A DNA stretch of 18,584 nucleotides from UBA2283 sp041658955 (GTDB lineage Bacteria > Patescibacteriota > Microgenomatia > UBA12405), in NCBI GenBank assembly GCA_041658955.1, contig JBAZZE010000017.1, forward strand, positions 1-18,584. The letters are read 5' to 3'. The notes below the pieces were generated by a model that saw nothing but the letters and a program-made list of their open reading frames with translations, was not told where the DNA came from and did not search any database. This document shows positions 7,286-14,428 of the stretch, one piece after another; positions within the stretch are counted from its first letter, which is position 1, and every line of letters starts with the position of its first letter. Made by a program: the position numbers and the translations under genes.

Positions 7286-8788
7286 ATGAAGAAAAATGGC
7301 AGAGCCTACCGGCTTCTTGAAATGGTTCCTGGCATATTTGCCTGGACAGCTATCACCTTCCCCATCTGGGGAGCTTTTATCTTTCCTCGGATTGTTGCGT
7401 ACTTTGTTATCGCATTTCTTATCTATTGGCTCTATCAATCTTTTAAAGCTGCTTTCTTTGCCATCATTGGCTACTTCAAAATTACTGCTGCTCAAAACAC
7501 AGTTTGGCCCGATCTTTACAAACAGAATAAAACAAACAGTTGGCTAAAATATACTGATGTTAACCATGTCATTATCATTTCTTCTTACAAAGAGCCGGTT
7601 GATGTAATAGACATGGCTGTCGGCAGTCTGGCCGCTCAAATTGATATCAATCTAAAACAACTCCATGTTGTCGTTGCTCAGGAGGCCCGGGCTGGAAAAG
7701 AAAATAATCAAACCACTATTGATTACTTTACAGCTAAATACAAAAACGTCTTTGGTGACTTAATCTTCACTGAGCATCCCTCAGATACTCCCGGTGAAAC
7801 CATCGGCAAACATAGTAATGAGGCTTTTGCTGCCAAATATTTTAAGAAAAACTTTATTAAAAAGGGGATTTATAGTATCGACAAATTAACCCTAACTTCC
7901 TGTGATGTTGATACTATCTTCAACCCCAAATATTTTTCTGCGCTAACTTATTCCTTTGCTTCCTCCGAAAATCGCTATTATCGTTTTTGGCAATCACCAA
8001 TTTTTTGGCATCACAATATTAATAGTGTTCCTGGCCCCATTCGGATTATTGGCACTCTTGGTAACGTCATTCATATTGCCAACATTCAGGAACCAGATGG
8101 ACTTTTCTTCAATTATTCCTGTTATTCCTCATCTTATCGTCTCATTGACTCAGCGGGTTATTGGGACATCGATATGATCCCCGAGGATTGGCATATTTTT
8201 CTTCAAACTTTTTTTAGTAGTGGTGGTCGTAGTCAAGTTGAGCCGATTTTCCTTCCCACCATTGTCGATGCTCCCGATGGTAAATCATATTTTGGTGCTC
8301 TTAAAAACCGTTACTCCCAATGCGTCCGTCATGCTTGGGGTGCTATCGATATTCCTTACGCTATCAAACAATCAATAAACCATCCTGAGATTCCTATAAT
8401 TACTCGTATCCTTCGTGTTTATCGACTGATCGAAACTCATTTTATTTGGTCTAGTAATTGGTTTATTTTAACCCTAGGAACATCACTTCCAGTAATTCTC
8501 AACCCCACTTTTTTTCAAACATCTATCGGCTTCAACCTTCCCCGAATTTCAAATGTTATTCTCACTATTTGTTTAATCCCTCTGATTTCATTGATTATTC
8601 TCGATTGGAAACTCCGACCCAAATATCAAAAAACCGGATTGGGCAACATCCTCAAAAACATCCTTCAATGGCCTTTCATGCCACTAGCCACCTTAACAAT
8701 GTCAGTTCTACCTGGACTACACTCTCACACCCGACTCATGTTGGGGCATCGCCTTGAGTACAAGACCACCCAAAAAAAGGCAAAATAG
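7286..8788 (+). CDS. membrane-bound family 2 glycosyltransferase
   Basis: 500 residues. Two N-terminal membrane helices (about 13-62) precede a cytosolic GT-A domain, then two to three C-terminal helices (about 385-480). Processive-type GT2 motifs are present: an ISSYKEP start of the nucleotide-sugar site (99-104), D207-V-D209 (metal/UDP), E300-D301 (catalytic base) and Q345-C-V-R348-H-A-W351, the counterpart of the Q-x-x-R-W loop of cellulose/hyaluronan synthase-like enzymes. It probably extends or exports an envelope glycan; donor and acceptor are unknown. I place the start at ATG 7286. An upstream in-frame ATG at 7199 lies inside the oppositely oriented nucleotidyltransferase gene, and its extra 29 residues look non-native. 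It heads a + strand operon with the GT39-like and WecA/MraY-like genes. Confidence 0.85.
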   Translation: MKKNGRAYRLLEMVPGIFAWTAITFPIWGAFIFPRIVAYFVIAFLIYWLYQSFKAAFFAIIGYFKITAAQNTVWPDLYKQNKTNSWLKYTDVNHVIIISSYKEPVDVIDMAVGSLAAQIDINLKQLHVVVAQEARAGKENNQTTIDYFTAKYKNVFGDLIFTEHPSDTPGETIGKHSNEAFAAKYFKKNFIKKGIYSIDKLTLTSCDVDTIFNPKYFSALTYSFASSENRYYRFWQSPIFWHHNINSVPGPIRIIGTLGNVIHIANIQEPDGLFFNYSCYSSSYRLIDSAGYWDIDMIPEDWHIFLQTFFSSGGRSQVEPIFLPTIVDAPDGKSYFGALKNRYSQCVRHAWGAIDIPYAIKQSINHPEIPIITRILRVYRLIETHFIWSSNWFILTLGTSLPVILNPTFFQTSIGFNLPRISNVILTICLIPLISLIILDWKLRPKYQKTGLGNILKNILQWPFMPLATLTMSVLPGLHSHTRLMLGHRLEYKTTQKKAK

Positions 8789-8790
8789 GC

Positions 8791-8796
8791 TAAACT
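8791..8796 (+). promoter_or_regulatory. -10-like element TAAACT before the GT39-like gene
   Basis: TAAACT lies in the 13-nt gap after the GT2 stop and ends 5 nt before the ATG at 8802. The spacing matches the leaderless signature of other genes here, so this gene may have its own promoter as well as read-through from GT2. Confidence 0.4.
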
Positions 8797-8801
8797 ATTT
8801 C

Positions 8802-10259
8802 ATGATCAATATTTTTGATAAAAAATATCGTTTTCTCCTAATTGTTTCGCTTCTTTTTTTACTACTCCGACTTCCCTCTCTTTTTGAACCATATTGGTAT
8901 GGTGACGAGGGAATTTATTTAGTTCTTGGCCAAGCTCTTCGAAAAGGACTGGTACTTTATCGTCAAATCCATGACAACAAACCACCAAGTCTTTATTATC
9001 TAGCTGCTCTAGCCCAGACAGTATTTGGATTCCGACTCCTTCTGGCCATCTCCATGGGATTCTCGGCACTTTTCTTTCACAAGTTGTCAGTCAAGTTATT
9101 TTCCGTAAAGTTCGCCAAAATATCAACTATAATTTTTGTGATACTTACCTCAATACCTCTAATTGAGGGTAATATCGCCAACGCCGAGATCTTTATGGTT
9201 CTCCCCACTCTCGCTGGAATTTATTACTTTTTTTATTCCAAGTCACCACTTCGTTTTCTAGTCGCTGGCTTACTCTTAGGTCTGGCTTTTACTTTCAAAG
9301 TACCGGTAGCCGTTGAGTTTGCCTTACTCTGTGCTTGGGTACTGGCCTTCAACTTTGATCGCTCCAAAATAAAATTTATTGTCCTCAGTTGGGTCGCACT
9401 AGTAGTCGGATTTGCTCTGCCAATTATTTTATTTTTTGCCCTCTCTATTTATCAACATGCTGGCAATGAGTTTTTATTTTCAGCCTTACTTCAAAACTTT
9501 GGCTATCTTTCTTCATGGTCCACTGGCTCTCATTCTGGAAGTGCTACTAGTGGTGGTTTAGTAAATCGTGCCGTTATTATGGCTATTTCATGGTTAGTCT
9601 TTTATTTTCTTTATCTCAAAAAACATCTCAGCAAAGATACACTTTTTGTCTTCGCTTGGTTTAGTGCCACTGTCTTTGGAGCCTTACTATCCACCCGTCC
9701 TTATCCTCACTATCTTATTCAACTAGCACCTCCCTTGGTACTGATAGTCACCCTGCTTTTCTCTTCAATAGCTACTACCAAACAACGTCTTATTTCGTTG
9801 ATTCTTTTGGCTGGCCTTGGTTTTTATCTAGTCAAATACAAGTTCTACTATTATCCAGTTGTCTCTTACTATAAGAATTTTTACACTCACATTTTTAGTC
9901 TAAATTCAGCTGAATATCGCAACTACTTTGGAGCCCGGGTTGATGATACCTACAAGATTGCCCAGTTCCTCAAGAACACTACTAATCCCAAAGACGATAT
10001 TTTTATCTGGGGAGATGAACCATATATCTATGCTCTTGCTGATCGACTCCCAGTTGGTAAATATACCGTTGCTTATCATGTAGCTGACTTTAATCAATAT
10101 GAGAACACTTATAACCAGTTAATAGTCCAATTTCCCAAAACAGTTATATACTATCCACAACCAGGGAGGCCGTTCCCTGATTTAGATCGATTTATAAAAC
10201 TATACTATTCACCGGTTACCGCCTTTGGCGATGCCACTATCTATACTCGTAATGACTAA
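8802..10259 (+). CDS. GT39/ArnT-like polytopic membrane glycosyltransferase
   Basis: 485 residues with about ten hydrophobic segments between roughly 10 and 355, and a soluble extracytoplasmic C-terminus. The first loop has the PMT/ArnT hallmark: YWYGDEG with D35-E36 (acceptor/catalytic acidic pair), followed by HDNKPPSLYY (57-66), the conserved D-x-K-P-P. Such GT-C enzymes take sugars from polyprenyl-phosphate carriers and add them to proteins, lipids or glycans outside the membrane. ATG 8802 is preferred over a TTG at 8754 that would overlap GT2 by 35 nt: the membrane protein starts naturally there and TAAACT sits just upstream. Its end overlaps the next gene by 8 nt. Substrate unknown. Confidence 0.85.
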   Translation: MINIFDKKYRFLLIVSLLFLLLRLPSLFEPYWYGDEGIYLVLGQALRKGLVLYRQIHDNKPPSLYYLAALAQTVFGFRLLLAISMGFSALFFHKLSVKLFSVKFAKISTIIFVILTSIPLIEGNIANAEIFMVLPTLAGIYYFFYSKSPLRFLVAGLLLGLAFTFKVPVAVEFALLCAWVLAFNFDRSKIKFIVLSWVALVVGFALPIILFFALSIYQHAGNEFLFSALLQNFGYLSSWSTGSHSGSATSGGLVNRAVIMAISWLVFYFLYLKKHLSKDTLFVFAWFSATVFGALLSTRPYPHYLIQLAPPLVLIVTLLFSSIATTKQRLISLILLAGLGFYLVKYKFYYYPVVSYYKNFYTHIFSLNSAEYRNYFGARVDDTYKIAQFLKNTTNPKDDIFIWGDEPYIYALADRLPVGKYTVAYHVADFNQYENTYNQLIVQFPKTVIYYPQPGRPFPDLDRFIKLYYSPVTAFGDATIYTRND

Positions 10260-10641
10260 TGCTCTGTCATTAACCAATTTATCCAATTCTCTTGCCAAAG
10301 TTGGCCTATTTTGGCAGGAAAAACTTAATGGTACCGTTTTTCGCTGGAACTTATTTGTAGCTATCATGCAATTTGCTTTCGTCTGGTACAAATACAACGA
10401 TCTTCCTCCTGAAATTCCTCTGTTTTATTCCCGACCATGGGGAGCTGAGCAGTTAGCATCTAGCTCATCTGCTTTCCTACTCCCGGTAATTACCTTCATA
10501 GTAATTTTGGTTAATAATTTTCTTGCCGTATTTTTACTTCGCTCAAATTCACTTTTATCAAGACTCCTGGTCATCACCTCATTACTCTTTGCCATTCTTT
10601 CGTTTATTGCGATCCTCCGTTCTCTTAGTTTGGTTATCTAA
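10252..10641 (+). CDS. small three-helix membrane protein of unknown function
   Basis: 129 residues from ATG 10252. Hydrophobic stretches lie near 28-43, 72-95 and 104-127. Between the first two is a loop reading YNDLPPEIPLFYSRPWGAEQ, which resembles the LP-x-x-I-P-x-H/F-Y segment seen after the first helix of DUF1648-type membrane proteins; I would not assign a family on this alone. In-frame TTG 10225 and ATG 10231 are alternative starts, but 10252 gives the shortest overlap (8 nt) with the GT39-like gene and has TATACT 4 nt upstream. Only 2 nt separate it from the WecA/MraY-like gene, so it is likely co-translated and may assist lipid-linked sugar handling (inference). Confidence 0.65.
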   Translation: MTNALSLTNLSNSLAKVGLFWQEKLNGTVFRWNLFVAIMQFAFVWYKYNDLPPEIPLFYSRPWGAEQLASSSSAFLLPVITFIVILVNNFLAVFLLRSNSLLSRLLVITSLLFAILSFIAILRSLSLVI

Positions 10642-10643
10642 AC

Positions 10644-11699
10644 ATGCCCACCAATTTCTTTTTTAGTTTACTCATCGCTTTCGCCCTTTCTTTTATTGCT
10701 ACTCCGCTAGTTCGTAATTTTTTAGTAAAACGATCTCTTGTTGAAGACCCAATCAAAAAACAAAAAAAAGATAAAAACTCCACGGCTACCACTGCTGTTC
10801 CTCGTGGAGGGGGAGTCCCTATATTTTTAGGAATAGTGGTTTCAGTTCTAATGTTCCTCCCTCTTGATCGTCAGCTGGCTAGTATTCTAATTGCCATGAC
10901 CCTCACTCTAGGAGTTGGTATTTTTGACGATTTATTTGATATTAGTCCCAAGTTGAGATTGGTTACCAATATCACTGCAGCTATTATTGTTGTTGCTTCA
11001 GGCATTGGCATAGCCTACATATCCAACCCCTTTGGCGGTGTCTTTGATCTATCATTTATTAGATTCGAATTTGATTGGTTTGGTCCCCACAGTATTTGGC
11101 TTATTTCCGATCTTTTAGCAATATTTTGGATAGTCTGGTGTATGAATATAACTGGATGGTCTGGTGGAGTAGAAGGCCAACTTCCTGGCTTTGTCGGCAT
11201 TTCTGCCTTATTTATCGGGCTATTAGGTCTAAAATTTTCTCAAGATATCCAACAATGGCCAGTTATAATTTTGGCTGGGGCTGTTGCTGGTGCTTATTTT
11301 GGTTTTTTGCCTTTCAACTTTTATCCCCAAACTATCATGCCGGGTTATAGCGCTAAAAGTCTAGCTGGTTTCAGTTTGGGGGTTCTCTCAATTCTTTCCG
11401 GTGCTAAGTTGGCAACTTTGTTCCTCCTATTAGCTATCCCCATGTTAGACGCCATCTTTGTTATCGGCCGTCGCTATTTTCAAGGTAGGTCTCTTGTTAA
11501 ACCAGATGGTCAACATCTTCATCATCTTTTACTCCGACTTGGTTGGAGTCGCCAAAAAATTGCGATCCTTTATTGGTTGGTCAGCTTATGTTTGGGACTA
11601 GCCACCTTACTTCTCAATACTCAACAAAAACTTTATGTGTTTATTGCCTTGATAGTAACTTTTACCTTCTCTCTTATTAAGATATATCGGCATATTTAG
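10644..11699 (+). CDS. degenerate MraY/WecA-type glycan-1-phosphate transferase homologue
   Basis: 351 residues, about ten membrane helices, normal length for the polyprenyl-phosphate N-acetylhexosamine-1-phosphate transferase (PNPT) family. Conserved: PRGGGVP (53-59), D95-D96 of GIFDDLFDI, and the C-terminal H291-L-H293-H294 loop that contacts the nucleotide sugar. Altered: the usual N-x-x-N-x-x-D-G-x-D-G loop reads NITGWSGGVEG (168-178), losing the key Asp, and the usual G-D-x-G-S motif reads PGYSAKS (233-239), losing its Asp. Active members would attach GlcNAc/MurNAc-pentapeptide phosphate to undecaprenyl phosphate. Here activity on the standard substrates is doubtful, or the metal site is rebuilt. 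The gene is last in its operon and overlaps the convergent lipoprotein gene by 23 nt. Confidence 0.85.
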   Translation: MPTNFFFSLLIAFALSFIATPLVRNFLVKRSLVEDPIKKQKKDKNSTATTAVPRGGGVPIFLGIVVSVLMFLPLDRQLASILIAMTLTLGVGIFDDLFDISPKLRLVTNITAAIIVVASGIGIAYISNPFGGVFDLSFIRFEFDWFGPHSIWLISDLLAIFWIVWCMNITGWSGGVEGQLPGFVGISALFIGLLGLKFSQDIQQWPVIILAGAVAGAYFGFLPFNFYPQTIMPGYSAKSLAGFSLGVLSILSGAKLATLFLLLAIPMLDAIFVIGRRYFQGRSLVKPDGQHLHHLLLRLGWSRQKIAILYWLVSLCLGLATLLLNTQQKLYVFIALIVTFTFSLIKIYRHI

Positions 11700-12468
11700 C
11701 CAATATCCAGCCACTTTTACCGTTTCCTAGATCTATTTTTAGCCATTCTTTATTTTGATCAATCATTCTATATTTTTCTTTTGGCTTAACCTTGGTTACT
11801 TCCGCACCACTACTACTAGGTGTATCTCTGACCCGAAGCCAACCTGTCTCAGTATCCTTAATCATAATTAAGTGTCCTGCTGGCTCGGTGCTCACTGGCG
11901 TTGGTGCCGCTGATGGGGTAACAGCTACTGTTTTTTCTTCTGAAAGATCAGCTTCTACTACCAGTTGATATCCATTGACCAACCTTACGTAAGAGTTAAT
12001 ACTTTTACGACCAGGGAAAGAAATGGTTAGCTTTTTATCACCTTCCCCTATATTTTCAATTCGTACCGGACTATAACCTTTAACCTCATCATCCACAAAA
12101 ACAGTTGACTGATCAGGGCTTGAGCTAATCATTATTCCGGCTTTTTCCACATTACCAGTCGATTCAAAATAGAGAGTATAACCTCCGCTTTCTCCATTGT
12201 CTCCAAACTCTCGGTTGATAACTGTATTTGCCCCATTTTGTAAATGTATAGTTTTAGACCATTCCTGACCATTGGTTACCAACTTTATCCTTAAGTCCCC
12301 GGGTTTGAGGGTGTTGTTTTTATAAGGTGTCATCCCTGCTTCTTTTTCACCAATAAATACTTTTGCTGGAGGATAGGAGATAATTTCAATTCCAGATTTT
12401 TGCATGTTCACATTACATCCCGATAGTACCAAGCTAAATAAGACCACCACTAGCGCCCGCAGTTTCAT
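11677..12468 (-). CDS. lipoprotein with two PEGA domains and an SH3b domain
   Basis: 263 residues. The signal peptide MKLRALVVVLFSLVLSGC has a lipobox L15-S-G-C18, so the protein should be lipid-anchored at C18. Two PEGA-like beta domains follow: about 25-70 (IISYPPAKVFIGEKEAG) and about 95-155 (ISSSPDQSTVFVDDEVKG). Then come a Thr/Pro/Ala linker and a C-terminal bacterial SH3 domain with WLRVRDTPSSSGAEVTKV and GWILAKY. PEGA domains occur in surface proteins, and SH3b domains often bind peptidoglycan. An exported wall-binding role next to the PBP and glycosyltransferase genes fits. The frame stays open upstream to 12891, but that is antisense to the CapA gene; ATG 12468 gives a perfect lipoprotein signal and sits 7 nt from TATACT. 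Domain calls are by eye. Confidence 0.85.
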   Translation of the reverse strand: MKLRALVVVLFSLVLSGCNVNMQKSGIEIISYPPAKVFIGEKEAGMTPYKNNTLKPGDLRIKLVTNGQEWSKTIHLQNGANTVINREFGDNGESGGYTLYFESTGNVEKAGIMISSSPDQSTVFVDDEVKGYSPVRIENIGEGDKKLTISFPGRKSINSYVRLVNGYQLVVEADLSEEKTVAVTPSAAPTPVSTEPAGHLIMIKDTETGWLRVRDTPSSSGAEVTKVKPKEKYRMIDQNKEWLKIDLGNGKSGWILAKYADIS

Positions 12469-12475
12469 ATCATCA

Positions 12476-12483
12476 AGTATACT
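12476..12483. promoter_or_regulatory. symmetric bidirectional -10 element AGTATACT
   Basis: The perfect palindrome AGTATACT provides TATACT on both strands (+ 12478-12483; - 12481-12476). Each hexamer ends exactly 7 nt before its start codon: ATG 12491 on + and ATG 12468 on -. The whole intergenic region is 22 bp, so one core element appears to drive both genes with leaderless transcripts. Confidence 0.65.
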
Positions 12484-12490
12484 AAAACAA

Positions 12491-13444
12491 ATGCGTCGTA
12501 TGCGAGTCCTCTTACCATTGTTGTTTATTGCTACCGGTTTTGCTTTTTTTAATAATATCTTTTCTTCCACTCGCCAGCACTTTATAAGTCCGACTTCTGA
12601 CCAAAAAGTATCTCTACTTGAAAACACCCCCACTCCCACCCCAACTCCCGCACCAACAATAATAGTCGGTCTTGCTGGCGACTTAGGTCTTGGGCGCCAT
12701 ATCACTTCCACTGCCCGAGCCAAAAATGATTTTAATTGGAGCTTTAAAGAAGTTAGTCCTTGGTTAAAAAACAATACTTTTAATCTTGCCAATCTTGAGT
12801 CACCAATTATCCCTTCCTGTCCTGAAGGTAAGACTGGCACTTTTACTTTTTGTGGAGACGAGCGGTTTATCCCCGAGCTTGTCACCAACAAGTTTTTTCT
12901 AAATCTAAATAATAATCACATTCTCAACTATCGCCAACAAGGCTTAGAAGATACTAAAAATTTTTTAACCAAAGCCTCCGTCCCCAATTTTTTTGATGGA
13001 CTTCTTATCAAAGAAGTCGATGGCCTTCGTCTGGGATTTTTAGGCTACGACTTCATTACTTATCCCACTACCGATAAACAAAAAATAATTGACACAATTA
13101 AAGTAGCCAAACCCCAAGTTGATTATCTATTTATCTCTATTCACTGGGGAAATGAATATCTTCCTCAAGCCGAAAAATGGCGAGTCGATTTTGCCCGTCA
13201 AATGGTTGATGCCGGTGCTGATGTTATCCATGGTCACCATCCTCATGTTTGGCAAGGTGTCGAAAAGTATAAAGACAGTTTGATTTTTTATTCCTTTGGT
13301 AATTTCATTTTTGATCAAAGCTGGTCATATGAAACTTCACATTCTCAGATTGCCCGGCTCAAGATCCAGAAAGGGGAACCACTTAGTTATGAATTATTTC
13401 CTATTGAAATCCGATCTAACTCTCAACCTGTCTTAATGCCTTAA
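12491..13444 (+). CDS. CapA-family metallophosphoesterase-like surface protein
   Basis: 317 residues from ATG 12491; the open frame extends back to 12404 but that part is antisense to the lipoprotein gene. An N-terminal anchor helix (about 4-24), a TPTPTPTPAPT linker, then the CapA fold with its usual elements: GLAGDLGLGRHI, NLANLESPI, NNNHILNY, SIHWGNEY, HGHHPHVWQG and YSFGNFIFDQ. The His/Asn/Asp set is that of calcineurin-like phosphoesterases. CapA is known from poly-gamma-glutamate capsule export in Bacillus, but most homologues are of unproven function, and no CapB/CapC genes lie here. Convergent with the LOG-family gene, overlapping 29 nt. Divergent from the PEGA/SH3b lipoprotein, suggesting a joint surface role. 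Confidence 0.9.
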   Translation: MRRMRVLLPLLFIATGFAFFNNIFSSTRQHFISPTSDQKVSLLENTPTPTPTPAPTIIVGLAGDLGLGRHITSTARAKNDFNWSFKEVSPWLKNNTFNLANLESPIIPSCPEGKTGTFTFCGDERFIPELVTNKFFLNLNNNHILNYRQQGLEDTKNFLTKASVPNFFDGLLIKEVDGLRLGFLGYDFITYPTTDKQKIIDTIKVAKPQVDYLFISIHWGNEYLPQAEKWRVDFARQMVDAGADVIHGHHPHVWQGVEKYKDSLIFYSFGNFIFDQSWSYETSHSQIARLKIQKGEPLSYELFPIEIRSNSQPVLMP

Positions 13445-13991
13445 GTACCTCTTCTCCAGTGTCCACTGTGGCTACCACTCTTTTTTCTTTTTCCTCAAAA
13501 TGCATTTTGCTAGTTATGTCTTTGACAATTATCTCCCACTCTTTACCTACAAATATCAATGGTTCATGGTGACCAAAATCAAATTTTGCCAATTCCCAAA
13601 CTAATCCAACTTCAGCCAGTGTTCCTGTTCCACCCTTAAATATTACGAAGGCATCAGCGATTTCTACTAGCTTACTAACTCTCTCGTGAATATTTTTAGT
13701 TTTATAAATTTTGTCAGCATAATCCATATTTTCTTTGTCGCTTCCCTCATAATTTCCCGGTTCAAATTTTGGATCAATTATCACCAGCTCTACTTTTCCT
13801 CCTCCCAGAGCTGCACCGTCAGTTGATGCTTTCATAACTCCTGGTCCACCACCATTGATAATAATATATCCATTTTCAGCCAACAGCTTGGCAGTTTCTT
13901 TAGCAAGAACGCACGATTTGTCATTATCTGGCAAGTCAGCATCTCCAAAAAAAGCTACTCGTTTTATTTTTTTGTCAGTTTTAGCGATCAT
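13416..13991 (-). CDS. LOG-family protein (putative nucleotide 5'-monophosphate nucleosidase)
   Basis: 191 residues, typical LOG/lysine-decarboxylase-like Rossmann length. NGGGPGVMKAS (46-56) and KGGTGTLAE (119-127) are the nucleotide-binding and catalytic signatures; the second normally starts with Pro (PGG-x-GT-x-x-E), and Lys replaces it here. E127 should be the catalytic acid. LOG proteins split nucleoside monophosphates, including cytokinin forms, into base plus ribose 5-phosphate. The ATG overlaps the stop of the cytidine deaminase gene as ATGA (13988-13991), so the two are tightly coupled, consistent with nucleotide breakdown feeding the RpiB/RPE enzymes upstream. It is the last gene of the operon; its 3' end lies under the CapA gene. 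Molecular activity is inferred from family. Confidence 0.85.
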   Translation of the reverse strand: MIAKTDKKIKRVAFFGDADLPDNDKSCVLAKETAKLLAENGYIIINGGGPGVMKASTDGAALGGGKVELVIIDPKFEPGNYEGSDKENMDYADKIYKTKNIHERVSKLVEIADAFVIFKGGTGTLAEVGLVWELAKFDFGHHEPLIFVGKEWEIIVKDITSKMHFEEKEKRVVATVDTGEEVLKALRQVES

Positions 13992-14428
13992 TTATTTTTA
14001 AAACTTTTTAATTTTTGATCAAAACTTACACTATGGTAAGCCTCTGGTAGAAGTTCATGAAGCATCTTACTTTTATATTCACCATTTTGTTTGGCTGATA
14101 TCACTTCTATTTCTTTATTAGTAGTTTGGTAAAACTGAACCAAGTATTGTAGACAAGTCCCACAAGGAAATATAAATTCTTTTTCATCCACCACCAGTAT
14201 TGCTTTTATATTATATTTGCCATGAACCACCGCATGATTTAGGGCACACGACTCAGCACAAGTACCCATCCCCGAGATAACTCCATCAACATTACATCCA
14301 CCATATATTTCTCCATCGTCAGTTAGTACGGCCGCTCCAAAAGCATGGTTAGATTTAAAAATAAAAGCATTATCCTCAGCCTCATTGGCCACCTTTAACA
14401 TTTTTTCTATCGTCTCTTTATCTAGCAT
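13988..14428 (-). CDS. cdd: cytidine deaminase
   Basis: 146 residues, close to the roughly 130-residue tetrameric class. Zinc and catalytic residues are visible: C57-A-E59 (Glu is the proton shuttle) and P88-C89-G-T-C92. The substrate strand reads FGAAVLTDDGEIYGGCNVDG (30-49), where most family members have NVEN, a small change in the ribose-binding Asn/Glu motif. The reaction is cytidine or deoxycytidine to uridine plus ammonia in pyrimidine salvage. The open frame runs back to 14521, but ATG 14428 is the natural start: it opens the usual N-terminal helix and overlaps the preceding epimerase gene by only 11 nt (ATGCTAGATAA). Its stop overlaps the LOG start. Confidence 0.92.
   Translation of the reverse strand: MLDKETIEKMLKVANEAEDNAFIFKSNHAFGAAVLTDDGEIYGGCNVDGVISGMGTCAESCALNHAVVHGKYNIKAILVVDEKEFIFPCGTCLQYLVQFYQTTNKEIEVISAKQNGEYKSKMLHELLPEAYHSVSFDQKLKSFKNK

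Noticed and set aside
12469..12891. A 141-residue N-terminal extension of the lipoprotein frame
   Set aside because: It is antisense to the CapA gene, has low-complexity GVGVGVGV-like content, and would bury a perfect lipoprotein signal peptide.
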